In this document: piece by piece, positions 48,420-58,321 of the stretch | How positions within the stretch are numbered: position 1 is the stretch's first letter | Layout: the number at the start of each line of letters is the position of its first letter | IMG/VR virus record: IMGVR_UViG_3300035180_001847 | Span: 1-64,000 of that record | Direction: 5' to 3' (one strand) | Origin: a virus | DNA length: 64,000 nucleotides | The notes under the pieces: generated by a model | What the model saw: only the letters and a program-made list of their open reading frames with translations | Told to the model about the DNA's origin: nothing | Databases searched by the model: none | Position numbers and translations under genes: made by a program

Positions 48420-48647
48420 ATGAATTTAAATGATAGAACCGTGAAATATTTCAATACGGACAATCGATGGGTCGGTATTGATCCAGAAAACATTAAAGAG
48501 GGTATGACTTTTCAAGTTTTTGAATTGAATGGTTCTCCGGTTATTCAAGATCGCGCGGCAATTTTTACCGCCGCGTCCGATTCCAAAAATATTGGAGGAA
48601 TCATAACTGTACAAGTTATCATAGACCCCGCATTCCAAGTTTTTTAG
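48420..48647 (+). CDS. small beta-rich hypothetical protein
   Basis: 75 aa from MNLNDRTVKYFNTDNRWV; GAGAGAGGAAAAAATAA fixes this start. Unknown. Confidence 0.6.
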   Translation: MNLNDRTVKYFNTDNRWVGIDPENIKEGMTFQVFELNGSPVIQDRAAIFTAASDSKNIGGIITVQVIIDPAFQVF

Positions 48648-48719
48648 AAATCAAGATAGAAAAAAGTGAAATCTTTGAAAAATAAATGTGATAAATAAAT
48701 TGATAGATGAGAATTTATA

Positions 48720-48911
48720 ATGAAACATTCAGCAAGAAAAATTAGTAAAAAATATCTGCCCAAAGGCTTGATTCGTAAATTGGATAAAAGTGATGGAAAG
48801 AGAAAATGGTTTTTAGGAAAAGATAAAAAATGGGATACGCTTCATCAAGTTGTGCTTGATTTAGGATACACGCCGGAAAAGAAATCATTGGATTCCCGCA
48901 AAGACATCTAA
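48720..48911 (+). CDS. basic hypothetical protein
   Basis: 63 aa (MKHSARKISKKYLPKGL), Lys-rich. Unknown. Confidence 0.55.
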   Translation: MKHSARKISKKYLPKGLIRKLDKSDGKRKWFLGKDKKWDTLHQVVLDLGYTPEKKSLDSRKDI

Positions 48912-48963
48912 CAAGCCATTTAAAGTAATGAAAGAGTAATTTTATGAACGGAGGAGGCGAAAT

Positions 48964-49356
48964 ATGAGCGATTATGTTTTAACGGGTTTCACCACCAATG
49001 TTCTTACAATTCCAAATATAACAACGGCGGATGATTTATTTTTTACGGTAAAAGCCGATTTATCTCTTGATGATACTCATAGTATTTTAAAAATATCTCA
49101 AACAGCAGGATTGTTGATTTTATATGGACAAACTATTCCAATAAACGGAACGAATATTATAACATCCAACGATGGTTCAATTGCCATATCTGGATTGAAT
49201 CTTATTGTGACATTAAGTGCGTTAGCTTCAAGCGCTCTGCCCAATGCCGTTGGATTATTTGGAGATATTCGATCTAAAACAATAATTGGGAATATTATAT
49301 CTGTTCAAAAAAGTTTTACGTTGGATATAAATTATCCAGTTGGTCATTCGATTTAA
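48964..49356 (+). CDS. beta-rich hypothetical protein, possibly virion-associated
   Basis: 130 aa, Ser/Thr/Ile-rich with a likely beta-sandwich pattern (GNIISVQKSFTLDINYP). GGAGGCGAAAT precedes the ATG. Precedes the holin candidate. Confidence 0.5.
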   Translation: MSDYVLTGFTTNVLTIPNITTADDLFFTVKADLSLDDTHSILKISQTAGLLILYGQTIPINGTNIITSNDGSIAISGLNLIVTLSALASSALPNAVGLFGDIRSKTIIGNIISVQKSFTLDINYPVGHSI

Positions 49357-49390
49357 TTATATGTAGATAAAAAGGAGAAAAAATAAAAAA

Positions 49391-49702
49391 ATGGAAAATA
49401 CTTTGGCTTCAATTATTTTGGGAATTGCTGGCGTGATTCTTTCTTTGATTTTTAGTTATTTCCCTGTCGCGCAAAAATGGTACGATGCCCAGTCAAATAA
49501 AGGTCTGTTGATGCTTGCTTTCAATGTTATTGTTGCTGGAGCATACTTTGGTTTATCTTGCACTCCATTTGCCGCTCAGTTTCATATTTCCGTAAGCTGC
49601 GATCAGAATGGGGTATTCAATATGCTTCAAGCATTGTTTGTAATGGCTTCTAGTAATCAACTGACTCTTCTGTTTTCCAAATCAGGAACTCCAAAAAATT
49701 GA
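49391..49702 (+). CDS. holin candidate
   Basis: 103 aa with hydrophobic segments LASIILGIAGVILSLIFSYF and GLLMLAFNVIVAGAYFGLS, and a third over LQALFVMASSNQLTLLF, short loops and a polar tail: holin-like. AAAAGGAGAAAAAATAAAAAA precedes the ATG. The endolysin candidate is far away at 18.5 kb, so lysis genes are split. Confidence 0.6.
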   Translation: MENTLASIILGIAGVILSLIFSYFPVAQKWYDAQSNKGLLMLAFNVIVAGAYFGLSCTPFAAQFHISVSCDQNGVFNMLQALFVMASSNQLTLLFSKSGTPKN

Positions 49703-49714
49703 ATTTTCCACCCC

Positions 49715-49744
49715 TTGACAAGATAAGGGGTATTGTGCTATAAT
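49715..49744 (+). promoter_or_regulatory. promoter of the structured RNA and tRNA-Gly
   Basis: TTGACA, 18 bp, TATAAT. Confidence 0.75.
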
Positions 49745-49750
49745 GCTTAG

Positions 49751-49905
49751 AATATTGGTAGTGAGAGAAAGTTTCATCTTAGCTTACGAATAATTGCGCG
49801 TATAGCTGTATGATGGATGCCCACTTATCAGGGTATGACACCTCCTAACGCATGGGTTGAGGCCATATAGATGGTTCTTATAAAACAAGATAAGTACCAA
49901 TGCTT
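49751..49905 (+). ncRNA. unidentified structured RNA
   Basis: Starts at the promoter. ATTGGTA (49754-49760) can pair with TACCAAT (49895-49901) to close the RNA; inside, TGCCC/GGGTA, CCAT/ATGG and CTTAT/ATAAG hairpins form. ACACCTCCTAA in the middle matches the anti-Shine-Dalgarno of 16S rRNA. No coding frame. I do not recognise the class. Confidence 0.5.
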
Positions 49906-49960
49906 TGAAAACATAATCGTTTTTTAAAATGCCCTATAAAAATTAGGGAATAAACCATAT

Positions 49961-50031
49961 GCGGATTTGGCAGAACGATCATGCACTTGCCTTCCAGGCA
50001 ATGTAAGAGGGTTTGACTCCCTCAACCCGCT
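49961..50031 (+). tRNA. tRNA-Gly (anticodon TCC)
   Basis: Starts GCGG and ends CCGC-T (Gly-type discriminator), with anticodon loop CTTCCAG and T-arm GAGGG-TTTGACT-CCCTC. CCA is not encoded. One acceptor-stem mismatch and a short D-arm. Confidence 0.75.
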
Positions 50032-50141
50032 CTAAATACAAAACATTTTTTAAATAAAACCGATTTTTAATGACGGAAATCATTTCATTCAAACGATTTG
50101 TCCATAAATAAAAAATTGAAAAATGAATAAGGAAAATATAG

Positions 50142-50492
50142 ATGAATAGTTCTATCATAGGCGTTGGTAAAGTTGTGGTTGAGTTTGCTGCTGTAATGGA
50201 TAAACCAAATATCAATGCTAACATTGTTGGTATAGTTGGAAAAAATTATTCTTTTAAGGTAATTTTTCAATCTTGTCCAATGTCATTATCTAAAAACAAT
50301 TCTATAAATGATTTGTGGTTTCAGACGAGTGACCACAGATGGATTCCAATGAAAATTGGAAATAAGCAATATTGTTCTTTTATTCCTTATAAAACAATTT
50401 TTATAAAAGATATTGGCGAAGAGCCAATTTCCATAATGGATGAAAACAACAATCATTATATTTTATATCCAAATGATTTGGTAAAGGAATAA
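50142..50492 (+). CDS. hypothetical protein
   Basis: 116 aa (MNSSIIGVGKVVVEFAAVMD); alternating strands, beta-rich. Ends four bases before the next gene; likely co-translated. Unknown. Confidence 0.55.
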   Translation: MNSSIIGVGKVVVEFAAVMDKPNINANIVGIVGKNYSFKVIFQSCPMSLSKNNSINDLWFQTSDHRWIPMKIGNKQYCSFIPYKTIFIKDIGEEPISIMDENNNHYILYPNDLVKE

Positions 50493-50495
50493 TAA

Positions 50496-51794
50496 ATGGA
50501 TCAAAGTTTATACAATATATGTAAAAGAAAAAGTAACGGCGAAGATTCTAGAACTTGGGAAGAGATTGCAAAAGAAAATGGTATTTCTTCGGGAAAAGTT
50601 TTAAAGGATCGCTGGTCTCGCATTAAAAAATCTGGAAATAAAAATTTCATGGGCAATAAAGAATCAAATGTGGAAAAAGAAAGCACCACATTTACGGAAA
50701 CAGATGATGCAATTCATGTTGTTTGTGATTCAAAAAGAATTAAAACAAAAGAAGATGTAATCAATTTTTTTAATATTGATACTAATATTTGGAAAATAAA
50801 AGAATTCACCGTAAGAACAAGTGAAGGTTATCGTAAAGATCGCAAGGTTGATTGGAATGTATCCGATGGAGTTGTTGTAAATGGGGATGTAAAAGATAGT
50901 GGAAAAATTCTAATCGTTCCAATGATGCATACTGAGACAAAACTTGTTAGACGTGAAATGAATGATATTTCTTTCAAAGAAATAGACGAGTTTTTTAAAG
51001 AATACAAGCCAGTGAATTATGCGAACAACCCCAAAACCAAGCAATATAAAAATAATGGTTTGGTTCTTGAAATTGATTTAGCCGATTTGCATGTTGGAAA
51101 CGAGTCTTTGACATTTGAACAAGTAAGAGAAAGAATTGCCTATTTGATTCAAGATATAAAAGAGAGAACGTCCAATCTCTTGCTTGAAAAAATAATACTT
51201 GTTCAATTGGGTGACATTATGCATTTTGACGGAGTTAACAGGACTACAACTGGTGGAACTCTTGTGACCTACGGCGACAATTTCAAAGATGCTTGGGATA
51301 ATGCGGTATCTCTACTTATTTGGGTAATTGAACAATTGTCTCAGATAACTAAGGTAGAAGTAATAAATATTTATGGTAATCATGATAAATCTAGCTCATA
51401 TACAATTGCCAAAGCCGTTGAAATTGCTTTTAGTAAAAATAAAAATGTTGTAATTGATGCGAATCATAATATTAGAAAATATAGAGTTATTGGCAAATCT
51501 CTTGTTGCATTTATTCATGGTGATATGCCACCCAAAAATATAAAATCCATTATTCAGCGTGAGGCGCGAAAAGAATTTGGAAATACAGAATACGCGGAAA
51601 TACATTTGGGGCATTTGCATCATGAACATAGCGTTGAGGCTGATGGGGTCATAATGAGGTATTTACCAAGCATTACTGTTCCCGATGATTGGCATGAGGC
51701 TAACGGTTTCACTGGTGCAAAACAGGGAACAATGTCATTTTTATGGCATCCTGAAAAGGGATTAATTGAAACTTGGTTTACGGGGGTTCAATAA
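50496..51794 (+). CDS. metallophosphoesterase with N-terminal HTH-like region
   Basis: 432 aa. The calcineurin-like motifs are in order: DLADLHVGN, QLGDIMHFDG, YGNHDKS, FIHGD and LGHLHHEH. The first 55 residues (TWEEIAKENGISSGKVLKD) look like a helix-turn-helix. Such enzymes near terminase genes in phages may cut nucleic acid or dinucleotides. Ends before a structured RNA. Confidence 0.8.
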   Translation: MDQSLYNICKRKSNGEDSRTWEEIAKENGISSGKVLKDRWSRIKKSGNKNFMGNKESNVEKESTTFTETDDAIHVVCDSKRIKTKEDVINFFNIDTNIWKIKEFTVRTSEGYRKDRKVDWNVSDGVVVNGDVKDSGKILIVPMMHTETKLVRREMNDISFKEIDEFFKEYKPVNYANNPKTKQYKNNGLVLEIDLADLHVGNESLTFEQVRERIAYLIQDIKERTSNLLLEKIILVQLGDIMHFDGVNRTTTGGTLVTYGDNFKDAWDNAVSLLIWVIEQLSQITKVEVINIYGNHDKSSSYTIAKAVEIAFSKNKNVVIDANHNIRKYRVIGKSLVAFIHGDMPPKNIKSIIQREARKEFGNTEYAEIHLGHLHHEHSVEADGVIMRYLPSITVPDDWHEANGFTGAKQGTMSFLWHPEKGLIETWFTGVQ

Positions 51795-51807
51795 AATAAA
51801 TTTTTTT

Positions 51808-51915
51808 AACTGACCTGAACATCTAATTATACAACTGGTGACGATGACTGCTATTCGGCTGTAACGGTATGTGGGCTTGAGTAACCCTAAGTTGTATATG
51901 TGGTCAGTTTTTTAT
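51808..51915 (+). ncRNA. structured RNA ending in a terminator
   Basis: AACTGACC (51808-51815) pairs with GGTCAGTT (51902-51909) followed by six T; inside, TATACAAC (51828-51835) pairs with GTTGTATA (51891-51898); further in, GGGCTTGAGTAACCC can form a hairpin. The nested layout exceeds what a terminator needs. Not recognised as a known ribozyme or riboswitch. Confidence 0.5.
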
Positions 51916-52034
51916 TTAAGGGGGAGGGGGAATTTATTATTATGCATACACCCTATAAAAAATATTTTCAATAAATAATTGAAAGAGTATAATTTATATT
52001 ATATTGAAAGTATGGGTATTTTAAATAAATAAAT

Positions 52035-52108
52035 GCTTTCATAGTTTAATTAGCAAAGCCATCCTTTGTAACGATGAGTTGGTGGTGCAATTCCACCTGA
52101 AAGCTCCA
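52035..52108 (+). tRNA. tRNA-Thr (anticodon TGT), CCA encoded
   Basis: GCTTTCA pairs with TGAAAGC, then T and CCA. Anticodon loop TTTGTAA; T-arm GGTGG-TGCAATT-CCACC. One mismatch next to the anticodon loop. Confidence 0.75.
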
Positions 52109-52114
52109 TGATTC

Positions 52115-52142
52115 AAAGACACCTTGCAAGGTGTCTTTTTTA
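52115..52142 (+). terminator. intrinsic terminator after tRNA-Thr
   Basis: AAAGACACC TTGCAA GGTGTCTTT followed by T-rich sequence. Confidence 0.85.
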
Positions 52143-52280
52143 ATTTAAGGCTATGGAATATGAATAACAATAATAAAAAATTTTGTATTCATACTTGTTA
52201 AATAGCATGTTCCAATTCTATTGATGAACAGAAATAAACTTGTCTAATGGGGCATATATAACAATTGTAATTTAAGTAAA

Positions 52281-52360
<80 letters not shown>

Positions 52361-52403
52361 AATTAAGATGGTTACTCTTTTCGATAAAGAGGAGGAAAAG
52401 AAA

Positions 52404-53405
52404 ATGGGTAAAATAAGGTCTCGCAGATTGAATCAACAAGAACAAGACGAAATCATATATTGTCGAAAATGTACTTTACAAAAACCGCCTTCTGAATTTT
52501 ATGATAGTCCAGATAAATTACTGGATACGAATGGTAAATTGAGCGTGTGTAAATCTTGCGTTAATGATATTTTCAATGGATTTATGATTTCAACAAATTC
52601 TTCTCTATCCGAATCTATAAATAAAACATGCAAGATACTCAATATTTATTATTCTTCTAAATCTGTGGAATCATTGAAAGCCCACATTGAAACTTTGGGT
52701 GATAAAGCACTAGAAAAAAATTTATTTGGAATGTATAAAATTCATTTGGCAAGATTTTTAAGTTTAAATCAAGGTATCAATGGAACGTATGAGTTTGATG
52801 GCTCTTATGTTCGGCCAAGTGATGAAGATGCGTTGGTAAATGAAAATTCCGAATATAAAAAAGAGTTATATAATTTTTGGGGTACTGGTTTGGAATGGGA
52901 AGATTATCAATTTCTTGAAAATGAATTGGCACAATGGAAAACCACCCATAAGCATGATACTCGTTCAGAATTAATTTTCTTGAGAGAAATAGCCTTTATT
53001 TTATTGGATATAAAAAAGGCAAGGGAAAGTGGTCAATCTACTTCGACATTGATGAAACAATTTCAAGAAACTGTGAAAACCGCTGGACTTGATCCTGCAA
53101 ACGCATCCGCAATTACGGGGGCGCAAGAGACATTTGGTAATTGGATAAAAGAAATTGAAACTAAAACTCCTGCTGAATGGTATGAGAATGATAAATTATT
53201 TAAAGATGTTGATAATTTATCTAAATATTGGGAAAATTATGTTACTCGTCCTTTAAAAAATTTTATTACGGGTTCAAGAGATTTCAATATTTCTGAGGCA
53301 TCTGAAGAAGGCGAAGATTCTCCCGAATTAGATTTATCATCTGCATCATCAGATGGTGATTATGGAATAGATATTATCGGAGATTCAAATGACGGCGATA
53401 ACTAA
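52404..53405 (+). CDS. terS: putative terminase small subunit
   Basis: 333 aa from MGKIRSRRLNQQEQDE, set by AGAGGAGGAAAAGAAA; the upstream ATG at 52368 has no ribosome site. CRKCTLQKPPSEFYD and CKSCVND form a zinc finger; the middle is helical and the tail acidic and Ser-rich. It overlaps the large subunit gene by 17 bp, the usual order. DNA recognition for packaging is inferred. Confidence 0.65.
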   Translation: MGKIRSRRLNQQEQDEIIYCRKCTLQKPPSEFYDSPDKLLDTNGKLSVCKSCVNDIFNGFMISTNSSLSESINKTCKILNIYYSSKSVESLKAHIETLGDKALEKNLFGMYKIHLARFLSLNQGINGTYEFDGSYVRPSDEDALVNENSEYKKELYNFWGTGLEWEDYQFLENELAQWKTTHKHDTRSELIFLREIAFILLDIKKARESGQSTSTLMKQFQETVKTAGLDPANASAITGAQETFGNWIKEIETKTPAEWYENDKLFKDVDNLSKYWENYVTRPLKNFITGSRDFNISEASEEGEDSPELDLSSASSDGDYGIDIIGDSNDGDN

Positions 53406-54647
53406 TTTCAGAAATAAGCGGGAAATAAATAAATCTAAATCAAGACAAAATAACTTGTTTTTAGCTCCAAAGAAAATGACGAGAGCAGAAGATATAATTG
53501 GTTCAAGAAGAGACAGATTAATTGATTGGATAACTTTTTACAGAAGAAATATGCACAGATTCGTGCAACATTATTTAGGAATAAAACTGCATCCATATCA
53601 GATTATATGGATTTATATGATGTCCATTTCGGATTCTTTTGTGGCAATATGCAGTCGCGCAGCAGCTAAAACTTGGTTATTGGGGGTTTTTAGTGTTGCA
53701 AAAGCCATATTGTATCCAGGTTCTGAAATTGTGGTTGTAGCTTTAACAAAAGAACAGGCTGGGAAGATTATTACCGAAAAAATAAAACCGCTTGCGAATC
53801 GCTATCCTATGGTTGCAAGAGAAATATCTGAAATTAGAACGAGTTTAAATTTATATGAATGTCAATTTCATAATGGGAGTGTGATTAGAGTTGTTCCAAG
53901 CAGAGATTCGGCTCGTGGTGGAAGGGCATCCATGCTTATCATGGAAGAGTTTAGATTGATTTCAAAAGATATTTTGGATTCCGTTATTCGACCTTATTTA
54001 GTTGTTAGGCAAGCACCCTATTTAAAAATAGATAAATATAGTCATTTAATTGAAGAACCAAGAGAAGTATTTATTTCTTCTGCTTATCATAAATCAGAAT
54101 GGTGGTACAAAGAAAGTTTATCAACGATAAAAGCGATGTTGAAAGGCGATAACGCTAATTTTTTTGCAACCGATTTAATGGTGGCCATTAAGCATGGTAT
54201 AAAAACCGTGAAGCAAATTAAACGTGAAAAAACCAAAATGGATGAAGTTACCTATCAAGAAGAATATTTGAATATTCCATTTGGTGAAAGCGGAGATTCG
54301 TATTATAAATTAGGTATGTTTACGAAACTTAGGGATTTAAAAAAGGGTTTTTATCCGCAAAAGGCTGATACATATAACGCTAAAAAAAATCCTTATGCTA
54401 TTTTAAAAATTGATGATGAAATTAGATTAGTGTCGGTGGATGTTGCAACTCGCGCCGGAAAAACAAATGACTTAACGATTATAAGTTGCATTAGACTTTT
54501 ACCAACATCTCATGGTTATCATAGAGAAGTTTGTTATATTGAAAGTTTTTCTGGAAAAAATACAATTGAGCAAGGTTTACGAATCAAACAAATTTTCTAT
54601 GATTTTGAAGGGGATAATATCGTACTCGATATTCAAAATGCAGGGAT
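53389..54647 (+). CDS. terL: large terminase subunit, exon 1 (ATPase and first part of nuclease)
   Basis: Encodes residues 1-419 of a 604-aa spliced protein plus two bases of codon 420. Walker A-like SRAAAKT with Lys94, Walker B LIMEE with Glu186/187, then nuclease Asp351 (SVDVATRAG) and Asp414 (VLDIQNAG). Without splicing the frame stops at 54702 with no C-terminal nuclease motif. The gene drives DNA packaging from the prohead portal. Confidence 0.85.
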
Positions 54648-54986
54648 GAAAATAGTTGTCCTCCCCATTAGTGATTTTGGGGTAATTAATTTGCGGAATT
54701 AAGCGGGAAGCCTGAAATGGTAATCCGAACCGAAGATTGAATTTAAAATTTCAATCAGGGGCAGAGCATAGTCTTGAAACTATCATTATATTGAAAATAT
54801 TATTACGATAGATATATAATAGACCAAGAGGCCGCAATATCTTTTTGAGAAAATGGTATTTGTGGTGAAAAATGATGATTCCAATTAATCATTAAAATTT
54901 CTTAAAAAGATAAAAAGATATGCCGAACTAATAGGAAACGAACTATTAGAACATGCTGATAAAAAACAGTGTGGATAACAAATTTG
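54648..54986 (+). ncRNA. group I intron in terL, without a homing endonuclease
   Basis: 339 nt. The exon ends in T and the intron in G, as in group I introns. P1 forms from exon GGGAT and the guide GTCCT. P2 is CCCC...GGGG, P6 GATTGAA...TTCAATC, P8 ACTATC...GATAG, and the P7 strands are AGTCT and AGAC; segments AAGCGGGAAGCC, AATCCG and GATATATAATAGACC resemble core P, Q and S. Removing it restores DIQNAG-ISILDQLGVV in frame. Confidence 0.85.
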
Positions 54987-55542
54987 TTCTATTTTAGACC
55001 AGTTGGGCGTTGTCACAAAAGACGATGAGCGCGGAATTGAATATCCTGCTATGACGGTTATGCAACATGAATCGATTGAAGAAAAAGTTTATCTTGAATT
55101 AGTGGCAAGAACGCTTGGCGCAAATGCCCTTCCAATTATTTATCCTATATCCGCCACTGGAAATCTTAATAGCAATATTGCTGTTGATTTTAGAGATAAA
55201 TTGAAGAAAAAAATGTTTTCTTTTCTTTTGGATGAGACTGCTGCTGAAGATTTTTTGTTGAAACATAATAAAGAAGTCATGGTTGCAAATGATGAACTTG
55301 CTTTAAAGGCTTTTTTTATGAATCCTTATATTCAAACAACATTGCTCATCAATGAATGTATAAATTTATCGATGAGTATTATTTCAGGTAATATCAAATT
55401 AAAAGAACGATCTGGTGGTCGTAAAGATAGATATACATCCGTGAGTTATGCAAATTATTTTGCTAGTTTTTTGGATAAGGATATAATGAGAGAAGAAGGC
55501 AATCATGATGATGATTTATTGAATAGCGTCGTGGTTTTATAG
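54987..55542 (+). CDS. terL: large terminase subunit, exon 2 (nuclease C-terminus)
   Basis: Completes codon 420 (AT+T, Ile) and residues 421-604: ISILDQLGVVTKDDERG, then the final nuclease motif NHDDDLLNSV at 592-598 (HDD triad). The internal ATG-free start means it cannot be made as a normal separate protein. Confidence 0.85.
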
Positions 55543-55596
55543 TGAATATGATAATAAATATAATAAAATTTAGTTGAAGGAGGTAAAATACTAAAT

Positions 55597-57201
55597 ATGG
55601 CTAGAACAAAAAAGGCTTCATCTCCTTCTAAGAAAGATGAAAAAAATGATGATGGGTTAATTTCGGCTGAAGATGTGTGGGATGTTTTGAAATTTGCGTC
55701 GAATTTATATGGTGGTGTGATTCCTCAATATGGAATTTCCGGTGTTTATAATCCAATGTTGACGAATGACATTATGAAAAATATGACGCTTCATCCACAG
55801 GCTGTAACATCCGATCAGGTTGACAAGGCTTTAGCAGACCCGAAGAACAATGAGCAAAATTTAATTGGATACAGCGAATTCTTCGAGTTGTCAAATATGC
55901 TTTATAAGCGGATTTTATATTATTTATCTGGCATGTTATCATTTGATTTGACATATGTTTGTATAAATGCAGAACCAGATGATTATAAGACAACAAGATA
56001 TAAAGGTGATTTACAAATAGTTCAAGATTTTCTTGATAAATTTGATGTAAAAAAAGAATTTAAAACCATTCTTCGTCAAATGCTCAGACAAGAGGCCTAT
56101 TTTGGAATTCTGCGTGATGATGGAGAAAAATACGTCATGCAAGAAATTGATGAGAGCTACTGTTTAATTACGGGAAGATTTGATTACGGGCTTTTGTTTG
56201 ATTATAATGCCATTCAAATGCTCAATCCTGGTTTTGACATCGATTTTTATCCAGAAATTTTCAAGACATTTTATGATAAAATTTTTAGAGATGGAAATAG
56301 CGCAAATTTATATAATCCCGCTGCATCTGTTATGAATAGAGATAAAAATTGGGTGTACTGGATACAGACGAGTCCCGAACAAGGGTTTGCTTGTTTTAAA
56401 TTCAATGAAGAAATTGGTACTAGAGTTCCTTTCTTTGCGCCTCTGTTTCCAGATGTGGTCAATGGAAATCTTATCCGCAAACTTCAAACAAATTCTTATA
56501 TAAGTGAAGCAAGTAAAATACTTGTTGGAAAGATTCCAATGATAAATAATCCTAAGGGTGCTGGTGTACGCGATAGTTTGGCTATCTCTCCAGAACTACT
56601 TGGCAAGTTCTTGGCATTATTGAAAGCGGGATTGGCAGAAACAGTTCGCGTCGCTGGAAGTCCGCTGGAGAATATGCAAGGAGTAGAATTTACAAGCAGG
56701 GATTATTACCAGCAATATTTAAAAACAACTGGTTCTGCATCTGGAATAGATTCGAGATTGATTTTTACCATAGATAAGCCTACTCAAATGGAATCGCAGC
56801 TTAGTACAAATGTTGATGAGTATTTAATTGGACACGTTTATAATTATTTCAATGACTTTCTTAATTATCATATAAATAAAAGAACTAAAAAATATAAATT
56901 TAGATTCTTTTTTGAAGGTACGAATTTATTTACAAATCGGGCGGAAAGATTGGATACTCAATTGAAATTGATGCCCTTTGGAATAGTTAATTATCAAAAA
57001 ATAGCTTCTGCCATTGGTCAATTACCCCATCATTTCCTGAAGCAGTTGCAGGAAACAAGGGCGATTGGATTTGTGGATATGTTGACACCAATTCAAACTT
57101 CTGCCACATTGAGCAGTAATTATGGCGGTGCGCCTAAAAAATCGGCTGGTGATTTATCGGATTCTGGGGCGCAAGCAAGAGATGATTCTGGGAATTATTA
57201 A
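55597..57201 (+). CDS. portal protein
   Basis: 534 aa. Follows terL; KGAGVRDSLAISPELLGKF, GSASGIDSRLIFT and DEYLIGHVYNYFNDF fit phage portal proteins by position and character. The dodecameric DNA channel. A Lys/Asp-rich N-terminus is probably disordered. GGAGGTAAAATACTAAAT precedes the ATG. Confidence 0.75.
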   Translation: MARTKKASSPSKKDEKNDDGLISAEDVWDVLKFASNLYGGVIPQYGISGVYNPMLTNDIMKNMTLHPQAVTSDQVDKALADPKNNEQNLIGYSEFFELSNMLYKRILYYLSGMLSFDLTYVCINAEPDDYKTTRYKGDLQIVQDFLDKFDVKKEFKTILRQMLRQEAYFGILRDDGEKYVMQEIDESYCLITGRFDYGLLFDYNAIQMLNPGFDIDFYPEIFKTFYDKIFRDGNSANLYNPAASVMNRDKNWVYWIQTSPEQGFACFKFNEEIGTRVPFFAPLFPDVVNGNLIRKLQTNSYISEASKILVGKIPMINNPKGAGVRDSLAISPELLGKFLALLKAGLAETVRVAGSPLENMQGVEFTSRDYYQQYLKTTGSASGIDSRLIFTIDKPTQMESQLSTNVDEYLIGHVYNYFNDFLNYHINKRTKKYKFRFFFEGTNLFTNRAERLDTQLKLMPFGIVNYQKIASAIGQLPHHFLKQLQETRAIGFVDMLTPIQTSATLSSNYGGAPKKSAGDLSDSGAQARDDSGNY

Positions 57202-57396
57202 AACTTATTTTCAACAAAATAAAAGTTTTCTTGTGAGACTGTCTTGAATTGTTTCATAAATTTTATAAAATAAATTTATCGGATAATATTTATGTTAGCC
57301 TCTTCATAAGGAAATTGTTTTTAGAATAAAAATAGTTCAAAAAATAGTGGTTCTTTTTTTGAAAATATTGAAATATTTAAGATAAGGAGGTGAATC

Positions 57397-57921
57397 ATGT
57401 CCTATAACGGTTCAAGACCCTTGATTTCAGATGATGTCAATAACAAGTTGAATTTGATAGTTCAAAAATTATTCATAGGCAATAGAATAATGGATAGGGG
57501 TATGAGTGTCATAGGTGTTAAATATCTGATGAATCATACTGTTGATATTATACATCCTCTTATAGCTCATCGATACCCATTAATGGCAGATTTGATTTCT
57601 GGTTATCAAGAAGCAAGAAATTGTTTGACTGTTTATGGTGATGTACCAACGGATGATACAGAATACAATTCTGTCCCAGAATTTTTTGACAGAATGGTTG
57701 AATATCAAATTGATTTGGAGAATTTGGTTTATCAGGTTTGTGAATTCGCTCAAGAAGAAAATGATTATATGACCAAAGTGTTTCTTGATAAATTTATGCT
57801 CGATTTAATTCCGTTGACTAAACAATTATTGTTGTTATCTGATAAGGCAAATATGTATTCTGATAAATGTGAAGATTTTGATGCAAGAATAGAACAATTT
57901 ATAATATTGGAATCTTTATAA
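57397..57921 (+). CDS. ferritin-like or helical hypothetical protein
   Basis: 174 aa, nearly all helix (HTVDIIHPLIAHRYPLM, YQEARNCLTVY, QEENDYMTKVFLDKF). The four-helix pattern with spaced E/H suggests a ferritin-like fold but metal ligands are not certain. AAGGAGGTGAATC precedes the ATG. Confidence 0.5.
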   Translation: MSYNGSRPLISDDVNNKLNLIVQKLFIGNRIMDRGMSVIGVKYLMNHTVDIIHPLIAHRYPLMADLISGYQEARNCLTVYGDVPTDDTEYNSVPEFFDRMVEYQIDLENLVYQVCEFAQEENDYMTKVFLDKFMLDLIPLTKQLLLLSDKANMYSDKCEDFDARIEQFIILESL

Positions 57922-58085
57922 ATCTTGATTGAGTTCAAATGAGGGAATGCACCAGATTAATTACTAGATTGATAAGACAATCAAAAATATTTTTCTATCT
58001 GTCTTGTTTATGTTTGGAGTGTTTTTTGATTTATTATTGTAAAGTTTGTTTTAAGTAAAGAGATAAAAACAAGGAGATAAACATT

Positions 58086-58307
58086 ATGTTGATAAAAAAC
58101 GCAGATGAAATGGCGGAAACATTTTCTTGCGGTCAATTGCTGGGGAAGTGGCTTCACCATGACATGAATATTCCAGTATTGTCAATAGAAGAACCAAGAG
58201 ATTATGAAACGGAAACAAGATATATTTTTTCAAACACAGACCTTTTAAAAGAAGCTCTAAATAAAAAGCCTTTTTGGATAAAATTGGCAAATATTTTTGT
58301 AAACTAA
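58086..58307 (+). CDS. hypothetical protein
   Basis: 73 aa (MLIKNADEMAETFSCGQLLG). Lies between portal-side genes and the protease; AAGGAGATAAACATT precedes. Unknown. Confidence 0.55.
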   Translation: MLIKNADEMAETFSCGQLLGKWLHHDMNIPVLSIEEPRDYETETRYIFSNTDLLKEALNKKPFWIKLANIFVN

Positions 58308-58321
58308 GGAGGTGAATATAA

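Noticed and set aside
49741-49930. A second tRNA beside tRNA-Gly
   Set aside because: No cloverleaf closes; the stems fit a different RNA fold.
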